Shown: positions 42,876 to 51,466 of the stretch, piece after piece
Numbering within the stretch: the stretch's first letter is position 1
Layout: each line of letters starts with the position of its first letter
The notes under the pieces: model-generated
Database searches by the model: none
What the model saw: the letters and a program-made list of their open reading frames with translations, nothing else
Told to the model about the DNA's origin: nothing
Assembly (NCBI GenBank): GCA_963739245.1
Contig: CAVTZP010000005.1
Span: 62,001-126,000, forward strand
Reading direction: 5' to 3'
DNA: 64,000 nt
Source of the DNA: CAVTZP01 sp963739245
GTDB taxonomy: Bacteria; Chloroflexota; Dehalococcoidia; Dehalococcoidales; BS750m-G39
Translations under genes and position numbers: made by a program

Positions 42876-43268
42876 ATGCGGGATATAGACAACAATCTGG
42901 GTGAGATACTCAAGCAGCGAAGGCTTTCGCTATCACTTACGCTGGGCAAGATTAGTGCCATGTGCGGTGTCTCGGTGTCGCACCTGGGCCGTATTGAGAG
43001 AGGCGAGCGTTTTCCCTCAGGCTCAATTCTGCGCAGAATCGCCAAGCCGTTAGGTTTTGAGGAGGACGAGCTGTTTACTCTCGCTGGCTACCTATCTCCC
43101 CCCACCCCGGGTGTGGCTGAGGGTCAACAGCACTACGGGGGTGGGGAATTAGACCCCTATGTGGCTAAGATGCTGACACAGGAGCCTGTTGATATACAGC
43201 GTGCTGTCCTTGGAATCCTCAGTATCCTAAAGAGCATTGCCAAGGGCGTAACCAAGGCAGGCAAATAA
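42876..43268 (+). CDS. XRE-family transcriptional regulator
   Basis: 130 residues. The HTH is TLGKISAMCGVSVSHLGRIERGERFPSGSILRRIAKPLG (residues 23-61). Close paralogue of the protein at 25795-26196, with the same conserved FTLAGYLS and DPYVAKML..EPVDIQRAVLGIL blocks. No Shine-Dalgarno is visible before ATG and the promoter leaves almost no leader, so translation is probably leaderless. It likely recognises the TTGCCANNTGGC palindrome found at both loci. Confidence 0.88.
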   Translation: MRDIDNNLGEILKQRRLSLSLTLGKISAMCGVSVSHLGRIERGERFPSGSILRRIAKPLGFEEDELFTLAGYLSPPTPGVAEGQQHYGGGELDPYVAKMLTQEPVDIQRAVLGILSILKSIAKGVTKAGK

Positions 43269-43332
43269 ATATCTAGCCTATGTTTTTAGCCTGCCCGGGA
43301 AAGCGCTTGGTAGTCTTTCACTGAATTCCCCC

Positions 43333-43361
43333 TTGATATATGGCTAGACTGGTAGTATATT
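43333..43361 (+). promoter_or_regulatory. Promoter of CCA-adding gene and secDF
   Basis: TTGATA (43333-43338), 17-nt spacer, TATATT (43356-43361). TSS near 43368. This places ATG 43378 very close to the TSS, so ATG 43390, which has GGGGA upstream, is the better start. Confidence 0.68.
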
Positions 43362-43389
43362 GTAGCTTTAGAGTATTATGTGGGGAAGA

Positions 43390-44892
43390 ATGAAGCTATC
43401 TATTGACCCTAGAGTCTCATCATTACTAGCTGCAGTAAACAACCTTCTCACCGAGCAGGGGGTAAAATCATATCTTGTCGGTGGGTTTGTGCGTGATGTT
43501 CTGCTGAAAAGAGATACGGCTGATATTGATATTGCTGTTGCCACAGACGCCGTAGAGATTGCCCAACAAATAGCCAATGCTCTTGGTGGTAAGTTTGTCC
43601 TGCTGGATAAGGTGAACCGGGTGGGCCGGGTGATTATAGCTGATAAAGAAGCATCGCCCGCTCGGTGGGAGCTTGATTTCTCCACATTTCAGGGTAGCAT
43701 TGAGCACGACCTGGCACAGCGCGATTTCACCATAGACGCCATCGCCGTTGACCTTAGTGAGCTAACCAAAGGTTCCGGCGATGTCCCTCTCATAGACCCG
43801 TTTAACGGTTGGGCTGACCTAAAGCGTGGCGTGATTCGGGCTGTTTCTGAAACAGCCTTCCAGTCGGATGCCGCCCGCTTACTGCGGGCGGTGCGCCTGG
43901 CTAGTGAGCTTGGTTTTTCTCTTGACAATCAGACCGAGACTTGGGTTCGGGACGATTGCCATCTTATCGCCGGTGTGGCTGGTGAGCGAGTGAGAGAGGA
44001 GTTACTCCGGCTCCTCGCTGTCCCTCAATCCCAGCGATTTCTCCCCTACCTTGATGACCTGGGGTTAGTCACCGCTATCATCCCTGAGCTGGCGGAGGCA
44101 AAGGGGGTGAAGCAGCCCAAGGAGCACTTCTGGGAGGTCTTTGACCATTCAATAGAGACAGTAGCTGCCGTTGATTTTGTCCTCCGCGAGGGAGCGTGGG
44201 AATATGCCAGTGATGAAACCCTGGCTTTTGTTCCCTGGTCAGAGTCGCTGGCTCAGCACTTTGCTCAGGAGGTCAGTCATGGTAGCACCAGGAGGGTGCT
44301 GCTCAAGCTAGCGGCACTGCTTCATGATGTGGCTAAGCCTCAGACTAAAGCCATTGCTGAAGATGGTCGGATGCGCTTTCTTGGGCATGGCAAGCTGGGG
44401 GCAGCGGTGGCGGCTAGTATTCTGGAAAGGTTGAGGTTTAGCAGCAAAGAGGTTAAACTGGTGGAGGTTATGGTCAGGGAGCACCTCAGACCGGGGCAGA
44501 TGAGCCAGGGAGGACTTCCCAGCCGACGGGCTATTTACCGTTACTTTCGTGACACTGCTGATGCCGGCATTGATATACTATTTTTAGGCCTGGCCGACCA
44601 CCTGGCCACCAGGGGACCACAATTAAACCTAGCTGGATGGCAGGAGCATGCCCGGATGGTGGATTATGTGTTAACCCAGCATTTTGAGCAGGAGAAGGTG
44701 ACTACCCCGCCCAAGCTAGTTGACGGGTATGATATAATAAATAGTTTTTGCTTGAACCCGGGGCCAAAGATTGGTAAACTGCTTGAGGCGGTGCGGGAGG
44801 CGCAAGCCTCAGGGGAGATAGCGAGCAGGGAGGAGGCTCTGTCTTTTATACGGGAGAGACTAACAACCAAGGCAGTGAATAGATATGGCTAA
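43390..44892 (+). CDS. CCA tRNA nucleotidyltransferase / poly(A) polymerase family with HD domain
   Basis: About 500 residues. Nucleotidyltransferase N-terminus: SYLVGGFVRDVLLKRDTADIDIAVAT (GGxxRD, DxD), then RDFTIDAIAVDL and QSDAARLLRAVRLASELGF. HD domain KLAALLHDVAKPQTKAIAEDGRMRFLGHGKLGA follows, and a C-terminal HD-type tail DGYDIINSFCLNPGPKIGKLLEAVREAQASGEIASREEA. It probably adds CCA to tRNA 3' ends or poly(A) to RNA. The frame opens at 43378; ATG 43390 has GGGGA upstream. It overlaps secD by 8 bp and so is coupled to it. Confidence 0.9.
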   Translation: MKLSIDPRVSSLLAAVNNLLTEQGVKSYLVGGFVRDVLLKRDTADIDIAVATDAVEIAQQIANALGGKFVLLDKVNRVGRVIIADKEASPARWELDFSTFQGSIEHDLAQRDFTIDAIAVDLSELTKGSGDVPLIDPFNGWADLKRGVIRAVSETAFQSDAARLLRAVRLASELGFSLDNQTETWVRDDCHLIAGVAGERVREELLRLLAVPQSQRFLPYLDDLGLVTAIIPELAEAKGVKQPKEHFWEVFDHSIETVAAVDFVLREGAWEYASDETLAFVPWSESLAQHFAQEVSHGSTRRVLLKLAALLHDVAKPQTKAIAEDGRMRFLGHGKLGAAVAASILERLRFSSKEVKLVEVMVREHLRPGQMSQGGLPSRRAIYRYFRDTADAGIDILFLGLADHLATRGPQLNLAGWQEHARMVDYVLTQHFEQEKVTTPPKLVDGYDIINSFCLNPGPKIGKLLEAVREAQASGEIASREEALSFIRERLTTKAVNRYG

Positions 44893-46222
44893 AAGAAGTA
44901 CGCTGATTTTTTTTATACTACTTGCCCTTTTTGCCTTTGCCATCTGCGCCCTAATCTACCCTATGTTTGGCCGGGAGGGGATACGCCTGGGTCTGGATTT
45001 GAAGGGCGGTATTCACCTGGTCTATAAGGCTGACATGTCAGCGGTGGAAAAAGGGCAGGAGGCGTCAGTCATCGAAGGTGTGGTATCAGTTATTCAGAAT
45101 CGGATTAACCCCCTGGGAGTAACCGAACCGGTTATTGAGAGACTGGGGGCAGACCAGATAGTAGTTGAACTACCCGGACTCGGTATCACTGATGTGGAAA
45201 AGGGGCGCATCGGACGCACCGCACTACTTGAGTTTGGCGAACTGATTACCGGCGATGAAGCGTTCAAGTGGGAGGATGAGCTAGGTAAGTGGAAGCCAGC
45301 CACCGCGGTAATTGACAATCAGGAAAAAGAACTCACCAGCAGCTACTTTAAAAGCAATACTTATGTAACCAGGGATAACATGGGCCGGATTCTCCTTGTC
45401 TTTTCGTGGAATGAAGAGGGGAGTAAACTATCAGAAGAGATTACTGGGCGGCTTATTGGTAAGCCACTGGGTATTTTTGAGGGGGATACACCGCTGTTAG
45501 GTGATGACGGACGGCCAATAGCGCCGACTGTCAATTCACAAATTACAACCACTGGGCAGATTGAGGGATTAAGCATAAAGGAAGCTACTGCCATCTCCAA
45601 GCAGCTAAATGCGGGGCGTCTGCCGGTGCCGCTGGAGCTTGTTTATGAGCAGACCATATCTCCGGTGGCCGGCGCTGACTTTGTAAGCATGAGCCTTAAG
45701 GCCGGGCTAATTGGCATGATACTGGTCATGGCATTTATGACTGCTTACTATCGCTTGTCTGGGTTTCTCGCCAGTCTGGCTCTAATTTTTTATGGAGCGC
45801 TTAACCTGGCGATATTTAAGCTGATACCGGTAACCCTGACTCTGGCTGGAATCGGTGGTTTCGTCGTGTCCATAGGTATAGCGGTAGATGCCAATGTCCT
45901 TATCTTTGAGCGGATGAAGGAAGAGTTGAGGGCAGGGCGGACATTGGGGGCGGCCATTGATGCTGGCTTTAGCCGTGCCTGGTCGGCTATCTGGGATAGC
46001 AACGTAACTACCTTTATCGTCTGCATAATTCTGATTGTAATCGGCAGCCAGGTTGCCTCTGGGGCGCCAGTAAAGGGATTTGGCATAACCTTACTTATCG
46101 GCACAGTAGTAAGCATGTTCACTGCCATTACCGTGACGCGGACATTATTACATCTGTTCGTAGGGACTCCCCTGGCAAACAGGATTTCACTATTCAGCCC
46201 ATATGTAGGTAAAGCAAAATGA
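44885..46222 (+). CDS. secD: Protein translocase subunit SecD
   Basis: 445 residues. N-terminal membrane helix, then IRLGLDLKGGIHLVYKADM (P1 head motif) and INPLGVTEPVIERLGADQIVVELPG. PVPLELVYEQTISPVAGADFVSMSLKAGLIGMILVMAFM, VVSIGIAVDANVLIFERMKEELRAG and DAGFSRAWSAIWDSNVTTFIVCIIL hold the conserved transmembrane motifs. SecD with SecF uses the proton or sodium motive force to assist export after SecA. It overlaps secF by ATGA. Confidence 0.96.
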   Translation: MAKRSTLIFFILLALFAFAICALIYPMFGREGIRLGLDLKGGIHLVYKADMSAVEKGQEASVIEGVVSVIQNRINPLGVTEPVIERLGADQIVVELPGLGITDVEKGRIGRTALLEFGELITGDEAFKWEDELGKWKPATAVIDNQEKELTSSYFKSNTYVTRDNMGRILLVFSWNEEGSKLSEEITGRLIGKPLGIFEGDTPLLGDDGRPIAPTVNSQITTTGQIEGLSIKEATAISKQLNAGRLPVPLELVYEQTISPVAGADFVSMSLKAGLIGMILVMAFMTAYYRLSGFLASLALIFYGALNLAIFKLIPVTLTLAGIGGFVVSIGIAVDANVLIFERMKEELRAGRTLGAAIDAGFSRAWSAIWDSNVTTFIVCIILIVIGSQVASGAPVKGFGITLLIGTVVSMFTAITVTRTLLHLFVGTPLANRISLFSPYVGKAK

Positions 46223-47127
46223 TTGATATTATAGGTAAAAGACCCTGGTTCTTTCTCATCTCAGGGATAGCTATCCTGCTCAGCATTATTTTTCTCGCGG
46301 TGTTCGGGCTTAAACCCGGGCTTGAATTCAGCAGTGGCTCATCAATGACGTTAAGCTTTACCCAAACGGTAGACCCCGGTGCCTTAAAAGAGGAACTGGC
46401 TAATTTAGGCTATGGCAATTCCATTATTCAAACCACCGGCGAGGGTGACTTCATTATCCGCACCGTGGCTTTAACTGATGACGCAAAAAAGCAGCTGGAA
46501 GCCGGGCTGACTGATAAGTTTGGCCCTCTTACCGAGAAGAGTTTTCAGACTGTAGAGCCAATTATAGCCAGGCAGACATCACGGACAACCGTTATTGCCC
46601 TAGTTGTGGCTACCTTTCTCATGCTCCTTTATATTATCTTCGCATTTCGTCGGGTGCCCAAATCCTTCCGCTATGGCACCACGTTTACCGTAGCTCTGGT
46701 GCACGATGTATTAATAACGGCCGGGGTTTTCTCGGTTCTCGGTGTCCTGGCTGGCTGGGAAATCGACCTTATGTTTATTACCGGTATCCTGGCGGTCATT
46801 GGCGTCAGTATCGATAACACGATTGTCGTATTTGATAGAATACGGGAAAATGTGAGAAAGGGCATCAGCTCCAGTTTTGAGGTTGTAACTAATTACAGTA
46901 TAGTTGAGACTCTAAGCCGTTGTCTGAATACCTCTATTACCATTGTAGTTACGATAGCAGTTTTGCTCCTGTTTGTTGGAGGGTCAATTCGGAGCTTCGC
47001 CTGGGTGCTGCTGATTGGCACTGTTGTCGGAACTTTTGACTCAGTCTTTGTTGCCCCATCTCTGCTGGTGGTATGGGAAGGGGGGGAGTGGGGCCGGTTC
47101 CTGCACCCCCGCGGGGCGTCAAAGTAG
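46219..47127 (+). CDS. secF: Protein translocase subunit SecF
   Basis: 302 residues. Six membrane segments; GLKPGLEFSSGSSMTLSF, VGVSIDNTIVVFDRIREN and LSRCLNTSITIVVTIAVLLLFVGG are the SecF motifs. Fewer residues than many SecFs but complete. ATGA overlap with secD, so the pair is translationally coupled. Its stop overlaps by 9 bp the convergent deacetylase-family gene. Confidence 0.95.
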   Translation: MIDIIGKRPWFFLISGIAILLSIIFLAVFGLKPGLEFSSGSSMTLSFTQTVDPGALKEELANLGYGNSIIQTTGEGDFIIRTVALTDDAKKQLEAGLTDKFGPLTEKSFQTVEPIIARQTSRTTVIALVVATFLMLLYIIFAFRRVPKSFRYGTTFTVALVHDVLITAGVFSVLGVLAGWEIDLMFITGILAVIGVSIDNTIVVFDRIRENVRKGISSSFEVVTNYSIVETLSRCLNTSITIVVTIAVLLLFVGGSIRSFAWVLLIGTVVGTFDSVFVAPSLLVVWEGGEWGRFLHPRGASK

Positions 47128-48096
47128 AGCGTGTGTTTCCTTTATTGCCCTAATCAGGTTGTCAATCTTTGGTGCCGTGAAGCTGCGCGGTGACTGACCA
47201 AGAGGGTCATCAATACTGGTATTACCCAGAAGGACGTCAAGGGTAGCTTTTACCGAAGCCGCTAAAGCGCTGAGGTGATAACCCCCCTCCAGAACAAAGA
47301 CCAAACGACCATCGCATAGCTCATCAGCTAACCCCTTAATAATCCTTGCCATTTGAGCAAAGCCGGAGACGCTAACCTGCATCATGGCTAGCTCATCAGC
47401 CCAGTGGGCGTCGTAGCCGGCGGAGACTAAAACAAGCTGGGGCTTAAACCGCCTGGCTGCCGGGGTGATAATCTGTTCAAAGGCCAGTAGATATTCATTA
47501 TCGCCGCAGCCAGCCGGCAGCGGTATATTAACCTTAGTCCCCTTGGCTGTTCCCCTGCCTGTCTCCTCAACACCGCCTGTCCCCGGGTAGAAGGGGTACT
47601 CGTGGGTTGATATATACATCACCTCAGGGCGGTCATAAAAAATTTCCTGAGTCCCGTTGCCATGATGGACGTCAAAGTCAATGATTAGGCTTCGTTCCAG
47701 CTTATACTTAACCAGGGCATGCGCGGCAGCAATAGCTATATTGTTAAACAGGCAGAAGCCCATAGCTCGCCGGCGGGTGGCATGATGCCCCGGGGGTCTG
47801 ACCAGGGCAAAGGCGCTATCTATCTTTCCCTCCATGACCGCCTCCGTGGCGACGATAGTGCCACCAGCCGCGTAGAGGGCAACCTCGTAAGAATCAGGCG
47901 ACACTACGGTATCGGCATCAAGCCAGCCACCACCCTTCTTGGCGACATCCTGGATATGCGAGATATGCTGTTGTTGGTGCACCAGCGATAATTCTTCAAC
48001 CGAGGCGGCTCGGGGTTTGAGCGGGGTTAGCTGCTGCCTGAGCCCGGTTTCCTCAAGACGGGAGATGATTGCCTCCAGCCTTCCGGCGTTTTCCAC
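47119..48096 (-). CDS. Histone deacetylase family hydrolase, possible N-terminal extension
   Basis: 325 residues from GTG 48096. ALVRPPGHHA (near 101-110), GFCLFNNIAIAAAHAL, IIDFDVHHGNGTQEIFY (metal Asp/His) and SAGYDAHWADEL are the Zn-site blocks of the arginase-deacetylase fold. Bacterial members hydrolyse acetylpolyamines or acetyl-lysine. The true N-terminus YDPIYLKHDTGEHVE lies before the GTG in frame, but TAG stands just upstream with no canonical start. Either the start is unusual or one base near 48145 is wrong (ATGAAAGTAGGC would then start the gene). Confidence 0.88.
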   Translation of the reverse strand: MENAGRLEAIISRLEETGLRQQLTPLKPRAASVEELSLVHQQQHISHIQDVAKKGGGWLDADTVVSPDSYEVALYAAGGTIVATEAVMEGKIDSAFALVRPPGHHATRRRAMGFCLFNNIAIAAAHALVKYKLERSLIIDFDVHHGNGTQEIFYDRPEVMYISTHEYPFYPGTGGVEETGRGTAKGTKVNIPLPAGCGDNEYLLAFEQIITPAARRFKPQLVLVSAGYDAHWADELAMMQVSVSGFAQMARIIKGLADELCDGRLVFVLEGGYHLSALAASVKATLDVLLGNTSIDDPLGQSPRSFTAPKIDNLIRAIKETHALL

Positions 48097-48207
48097 ATGC
48101 TCTCCGGTGTCATGCTTGAGATAGATAGGGTCATAGACCAGAGCCTACTTTCATAATGGCTTGATGATACCAGATACAATTTTGATAGGCAAGGAGGATA
48201 TTGTTTA

Positions 48208-48412
48208 GCATCCCCTCCCCCTGAGTTTATCCCTTTCCCCCTCCCGCCACTCCCCGTGCGTCTTTTTCCCACCCTCCCGCCCTTATGGCGTCTGCAGCTT
48301 ATCCTTTGTTTTTCTCCCCACTCTGAAAGCGGGGCGTCTAAGAGGGGCGTCAGCCCCTCTTTCTTCTCTTCCCCCTCTCCTTGCCAAGGAGAGGGGGTAA
48401 GGGGGTGAGGTT
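48208..48412. repeat. Dispersed palindromic repeat, copy D (degenerate left part)
   Basis: The right part, from AAGAGGGGCGTCAGCCCCTCTT to GGTAAGGGGGTGAGGTT, is standard. The left part is diverged and longer, with CCCCTCCCCCTGAG and other C-rich stretches. It fills most of the 395-bp gap between the deacetylase gene and the suf promoter; nothing else is seen there. Confidence 0.65.
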
Positions 48413-48421
48413 AAAAAACAA

Positions 48422-48463
48422 TTGAGTTCATTAACTTAATGCATTATACTGTTATCTGAACAG
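48422..48463 (+). promoter_or_regulatory. suf promoter with inverted repeat
   Basis: TTGAGT (48422-48427), 17-nt spacer, TATACT (48445-48450). An inverted repeat CTGTT-atctg-AACAG (48449-48463) overlaps the -10 end and TSS, a suitable operator. No regulator gene is near; control by an Fe-S sensor is a guess. Confidence 0.65.
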
Positions 48464-48491
48464 AGATATAGGCACCGTTGGAGGTGACAGG

Positions 48492-49217
48492 ATGCTGGCA
48501 GTAGAAAATCTCCAGTTGAAGTTAAATGGCAAACCAATCATTGATGATTTAAACCTGGATGTTAGCCAGGGTGAAATCCACGGGATTCTGGGGGAGAATG
48601 GGACCGGTAAGACCACCATCGCCTACCTCATAATGGGGGTGAATAACTACAAGCCCACGGCGGGGAGAATTATTTTTGAGGGTCAGGATATCGCCAACCT
48701 TTCTGTCTCTCAGCGGGCAAAGATGGGGATAACTCTAGCCTGGCAGGAGCCGGCCCGGATTGAGGGGCTGAGGGTGAGAGACTACCTCATGCTCAGTGGC
48801 AATAATCAGGGGATTGAGCAAACTAAGCGCTATTTATGGATGGTGGGGCTGGAGCCAGACAAATATCTAGAGCGGGACATTGATGCCACCTTGAGCGGTG
48901 GGGAGAGGAAGAGGATTGAGCTGGCTTCGGTGTTAGCCATGCGCCCCAAACTGGCGATACTGGATGAGCCTGACTCCGGCATAGATATTGTCGCTTTGCC
49001 GTTAATATTTAATGGCATTGTCGAAATGAATAAGCAGGGCTCAGCGGTTCTATTGATTACCCATAGTGAAAAGATGGCAGAGATAGCCCACCGCGTGTCT
49101 ATACTATGCGCCGGTAAGATAATCAGGACCGGAGCACCCTTGGAAACAAACCAGTGGTTCAAGGATAACTGCCAGACTTGCCTCCATATCAATGAGCCGA
49201 AGACTGAAGTAATATGA
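48492..49217 (+). CDS. sufC: Fe-S assembly ATPase SufC
   Basis: 241 residues. ABC ATPase: Walker A ILGENGTGKTTIAYLI near residue 35, Q-loop WQEPARIEGL, signature TLSGGERKRIELASVLAM near 132, Walker B AILDEPDSGID, and H-loop ITHS. The SufC-type EPDSGID box is present. It powers Fe-S cluster assembly on SufB. Overlaps the following sufB-like gene by ATGA. GGAGGTGACAGG precedes ATG. No sufS, sufU or sufE is adjacent. Confidence 0.94.
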   Translation: MLAVENLQLKLNGKPIIDDLNLDVSQGEIHGILGENGTGKTTIAYLIMGVNNYKPTAGRIIFEGQDIANLSVSQRAKMGITLAWQEPARIEGLRVRDYLMLSGNNQGIEQTKRYLWMVGLEPDKYLERDIDATLSGGERKRIELASVLAMRPKLAILDEPDSGIDIVALPLIFNGIVEMNKQGSAVLLITHSEKMAEIAHRVSILCAGKIIRTGAPLETNQWFKDNCQTCLHINEPKTEVI

Positions 49218-50170
49218 TTAACTACTCAGTGGAAAAAGAATATGAGGGAATGCTTGATGCCTATGAGAAGGCAGGCGGAGACAAGCGTGTCTTACAGACT
49301 AAGGACATAGCCAAGCTGGTTATTCATGAAAACAGGGTGCTGAGTGATGATGGCGTCAAGGGACTAAGAATAGAAACCAGGGAGACCAAGACCGGCGTTG
49401 ATGTCCATCTTATAGTAGAAGAGGGGGCTAAGATACCCCAACCCGTCCACCTCTGCTTTGGCGTTCTGCCCAAAGAAGGGCTTCAGGAAATTATCATGAA
49501 GGTGACGGCTCAGGATAACAGCGAGGTAAGCGTCATTGCCCACTGCATCTTCCCCAACGCGGTCAAGGTGATACACAAGATGGATGCCGATATTGAGATT
49601 GGGAATAATGCCAAGTTTGACTATAAAGAGACCCACTATCACGGAGAGTTTGGCGGCATTGAGGTAATCCCCAAGGCAAGAATCAGGGTAAAGAAAGGCG
49701 GGGTCTGGCAGAGCACCTTCGCCTTAAGCCAGGGGCTGGTCGGCAAGCTTGACTATGATTTTGAGGTGCTCTGCGAAGAGAGGGCAGTGGCGGAGCTGGT
49801 GGTAAAGGTATACGGAAAGGGTTCTGATGATATAAAGGTCTGGGAGAAAATCTACCTGAATGGGGTGGGGGCAAGGGGTCTGGCCAAGAGCCGCATCGTG
49901 CTGAGCGATAAGGCTAGGGCTGAGATAAGGGGGGAGACCTACGGCAATGCCCCCCTCGCCCGGGGGCATGTTGACTGCATTGAGCTGGTCAACGGCACCG
50001 AGGCGGTAGCTACGGCCATACCCATCGTCTCGGTAACCAATGATAAGGCCAAGGTCACCCACGAGGCCGCTATCGGCAGTATAGATAAAAAACAACTAGA
50101 GACCTTGATGGCAAGGGGACTTGACGAGAGCGAGGCGGTGGATGTTATCGTTAGGGGCATCTTGAGGTAG
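49214..50170 (+). CDS. SufB/SufD-family Fe-S scaffold
   Basis: 318 residues, shorter than SufB (about 470). The beta-helix core VIAHCIFPNAVKVIHKMDADIEIG ... GVWQSTFALSQGL ... ARGLAKSRIVLSDKARAEIRGETYGNAPLARGHVDCIELVNG is followed by VTHEAAIGSIDKKQLETLMARGLDESEAVDVIVRGIL, the SufB/D C-terminus that binds SufC. A single SufB-like partner with SufC is the minimal (Sms-type) system found in archaea and anaerobes. Cluster synthesis here would rest on these two proteins; sulfur supply is not encoded nearby. Confidence 0.9.
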   Translation: MINYSVEKEYEGMLDAYEKAGGDKRVLQTKDIAKLVIHENRVLSDDGVKGLRIETRETKTGVDVHLIVEEGAKIPQPVHLCFGVLPKEGLQEIIMKVTAQDNSEVSVIAHCIFPNAVKVIHKMDADIEIGNNAKFDYKETHYHGEFGGIEVIPKARIRVKKGGVWQSTFALSQGLVGKLDYDFEVLCEERAVAELVVKVYGKGSDDIKVWEKIYLNGVGARGLAKSRIVLSDKARAEIRGETYGNAPLARGHVDCIELVNGTEAVATAIPIVSVTNDKAKVTHEAAIGSIDKKQLETLMARGLDESEAVDVIVRGILR

Positions 50171-50172
50171 AG

Positions 50173-51354
50173 GTGTCACTGGATTTAACCAGGGTAGCGG
50201 CTCAAATTTGGGGCATGGTTGCCGGGCTGAAAGCCGGCGATGAAGAAAGGCGAAAGCACCTTCAGTATGCCCTGGATATTCTGCGTGATAAGTCTATTGA
50301 CCTTGCCCAGCTGCGCCAGAGGATAGAAGATAGCCGCGGTAAGACCACCTGGCTGGTCGCCGGTCTGGTTGACGGGCTTGACCAGCACGATAAACCTTCC
50401 GCTCTCCCTAAAGAATTTACCGTCATTGCTACCGATGGCTCTCATATTGATGTTGACCGGCACCGCTCAACAAGGTGCTATTTGATAAACATCGGGGCAG
50501 TGGTTCTTGACTATGGCACTCGCCCCGATGCCCGCCTTGAGAGCCTCCCTCAACTCTACTCTGAACCGGAAGACCTGGTGATTGCCCCGGAAAAGGGCCG
50601 GCAGCAACCGGTAGAAGGTCCACTTCTGGGCATCAAGCGCAGTGTCGAGGAGGGCAAGCATCTCGCCGCTCTGGCTAAAGAATTACCCCCCAATACGGCA
50701 ACTTTAGCCCTGCTTGACGGCTCGCTGATTCTGTGGGGTCTTGAGGCTTACCCCGAATTCGTCACCGAGGCGCTTCTGGATAAAGGCTTTATCCCTTGTC
50801 TGGAGGAAATAAGGAAGCTTAATATTGCCCTTGCCAGCTATATCAGCTTTCCCCGCTCTACCGATGTCGTTAATGCCCTGCGGGTGGCTATCTGCCCCTA
50901 TGAAGCCCCCGACTGCGACCGCTACTGCCCGAACAGGGCTAAAGGCTGCGATAAGGTGGCTGGTGTCCAGGACCGGGAGCTATTTATAAATCTACTGGGG
51001 CCGGGAGAGAGGTCAGCCCTGTTTATCAGCCCGTCAAAGATAATGAAGCGCTACGGAGAGCACCGGGTCTATTTCTTCTATCTCAGGCTGGATGATGAAA
51101 TCGCCCGGCTTGAGATTCCAAAGTGGGTAGCCACTAATGATAACCTGCTCAATCTGACTCACGCCTTAGTCTTAGACCAGTGCCAGCGGGGACTTGGCTA
51201 TCCGGTGGCGTTAAGCGAAGCCCACGAGCAGGCGGTGGTTACCACCGCTGATAGAGAAGAGTTCTGGCAGCTGGTGGAGTCATTGATGGTGGAAGAAAAA
51301 ATGCCCACCCCCACCTCCGCCAAGAGCCAGAGCAAGAGGACAAGGTGGGTGTGA
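50173..51354 (+). CDS. NurA-domain nuclease
   Basis: 393 residues. The NurA metal motifs are FTVIATDGSHIDVDRH (Asp88) and LALLDGSLILWGLE (Asp182), with a Cys-rich segment CPYEAPDCDRYCPNRAKGC near 237-255 that may hold Zn or Fe-S. NurA is a Mn-dependent 5'-3' nuclease that works with HerA, which is encoded at 53336 on the same strand. GTG start at 50173, 2 nt after the sufB-like stop, so it is co-transcribed with suf genes. Residue 393 is normal length. Confidence 0.87.
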   Translation: MSLDLTRVAAQIWGMVAGLKAGDEERRKHLQYALDILRDKSIDLAQLRQRIEDSRGKTTWLVAGLVDGLDQHDKPSALPKEFTVIATDGSHIDVDRHRSTRCYLINIGAVVLDYGTRPDARLESLPQLYSEPEDLVIAPEKGRQQPVEGPLLGIKRSVEEGKHLAALAKELPPNTATLALLDGSLILWGLEAYPEFVTEALLDKGFIPCLEEIRKLNIALASYISFPRSTDVVNALRVAICPYEAPDCDRYCPNRAKGCDKVAGVQDRELFINLLGPGERSALFISPSKIMKRYGEHRVYFFYLRLDDEIARLEIPKWVATNDNLLNLTHALVLDQCQRGLGYPVALSEAHEQAVVTTADREEFWQLVESLMVEEKMPTPTSAKSQSKRTRWV

Positions 51355-51362
51355 AGTAATTG

Positions 51363-51439
51363 ACCTCACCCCCTGTCCCCCTCTCCTTTTTTAAGGAGAG
51401 GGGGAGTATAATATAAAAAGAGGGCTACCGCCCTCTTTA
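51363..51439. repeat. Dispersed palindromic repeat, copy E (short)
   Basis: Left end ACCTCACCCCCTGTCCCCC and sub-hairpin CCCCCTCTCC...GGAGAGGGGG are present. The centre is GAGGGCTACCGCCCTC with AAAA/TTTAA flanks; the right end is missing. Placed 9 nt after nurA, it probably works as terminator. Confidence 0.7.
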
Positions 51440-51466
51440 ACTCCGGGTTTTGGGGGAAGGGAAGAT

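Noticed and set aside
43368..43685. Leftward frames opposite the CCA-adding gene
   Set aside because: Shadows of a conserved nucleotidyltransferase; no start signals.
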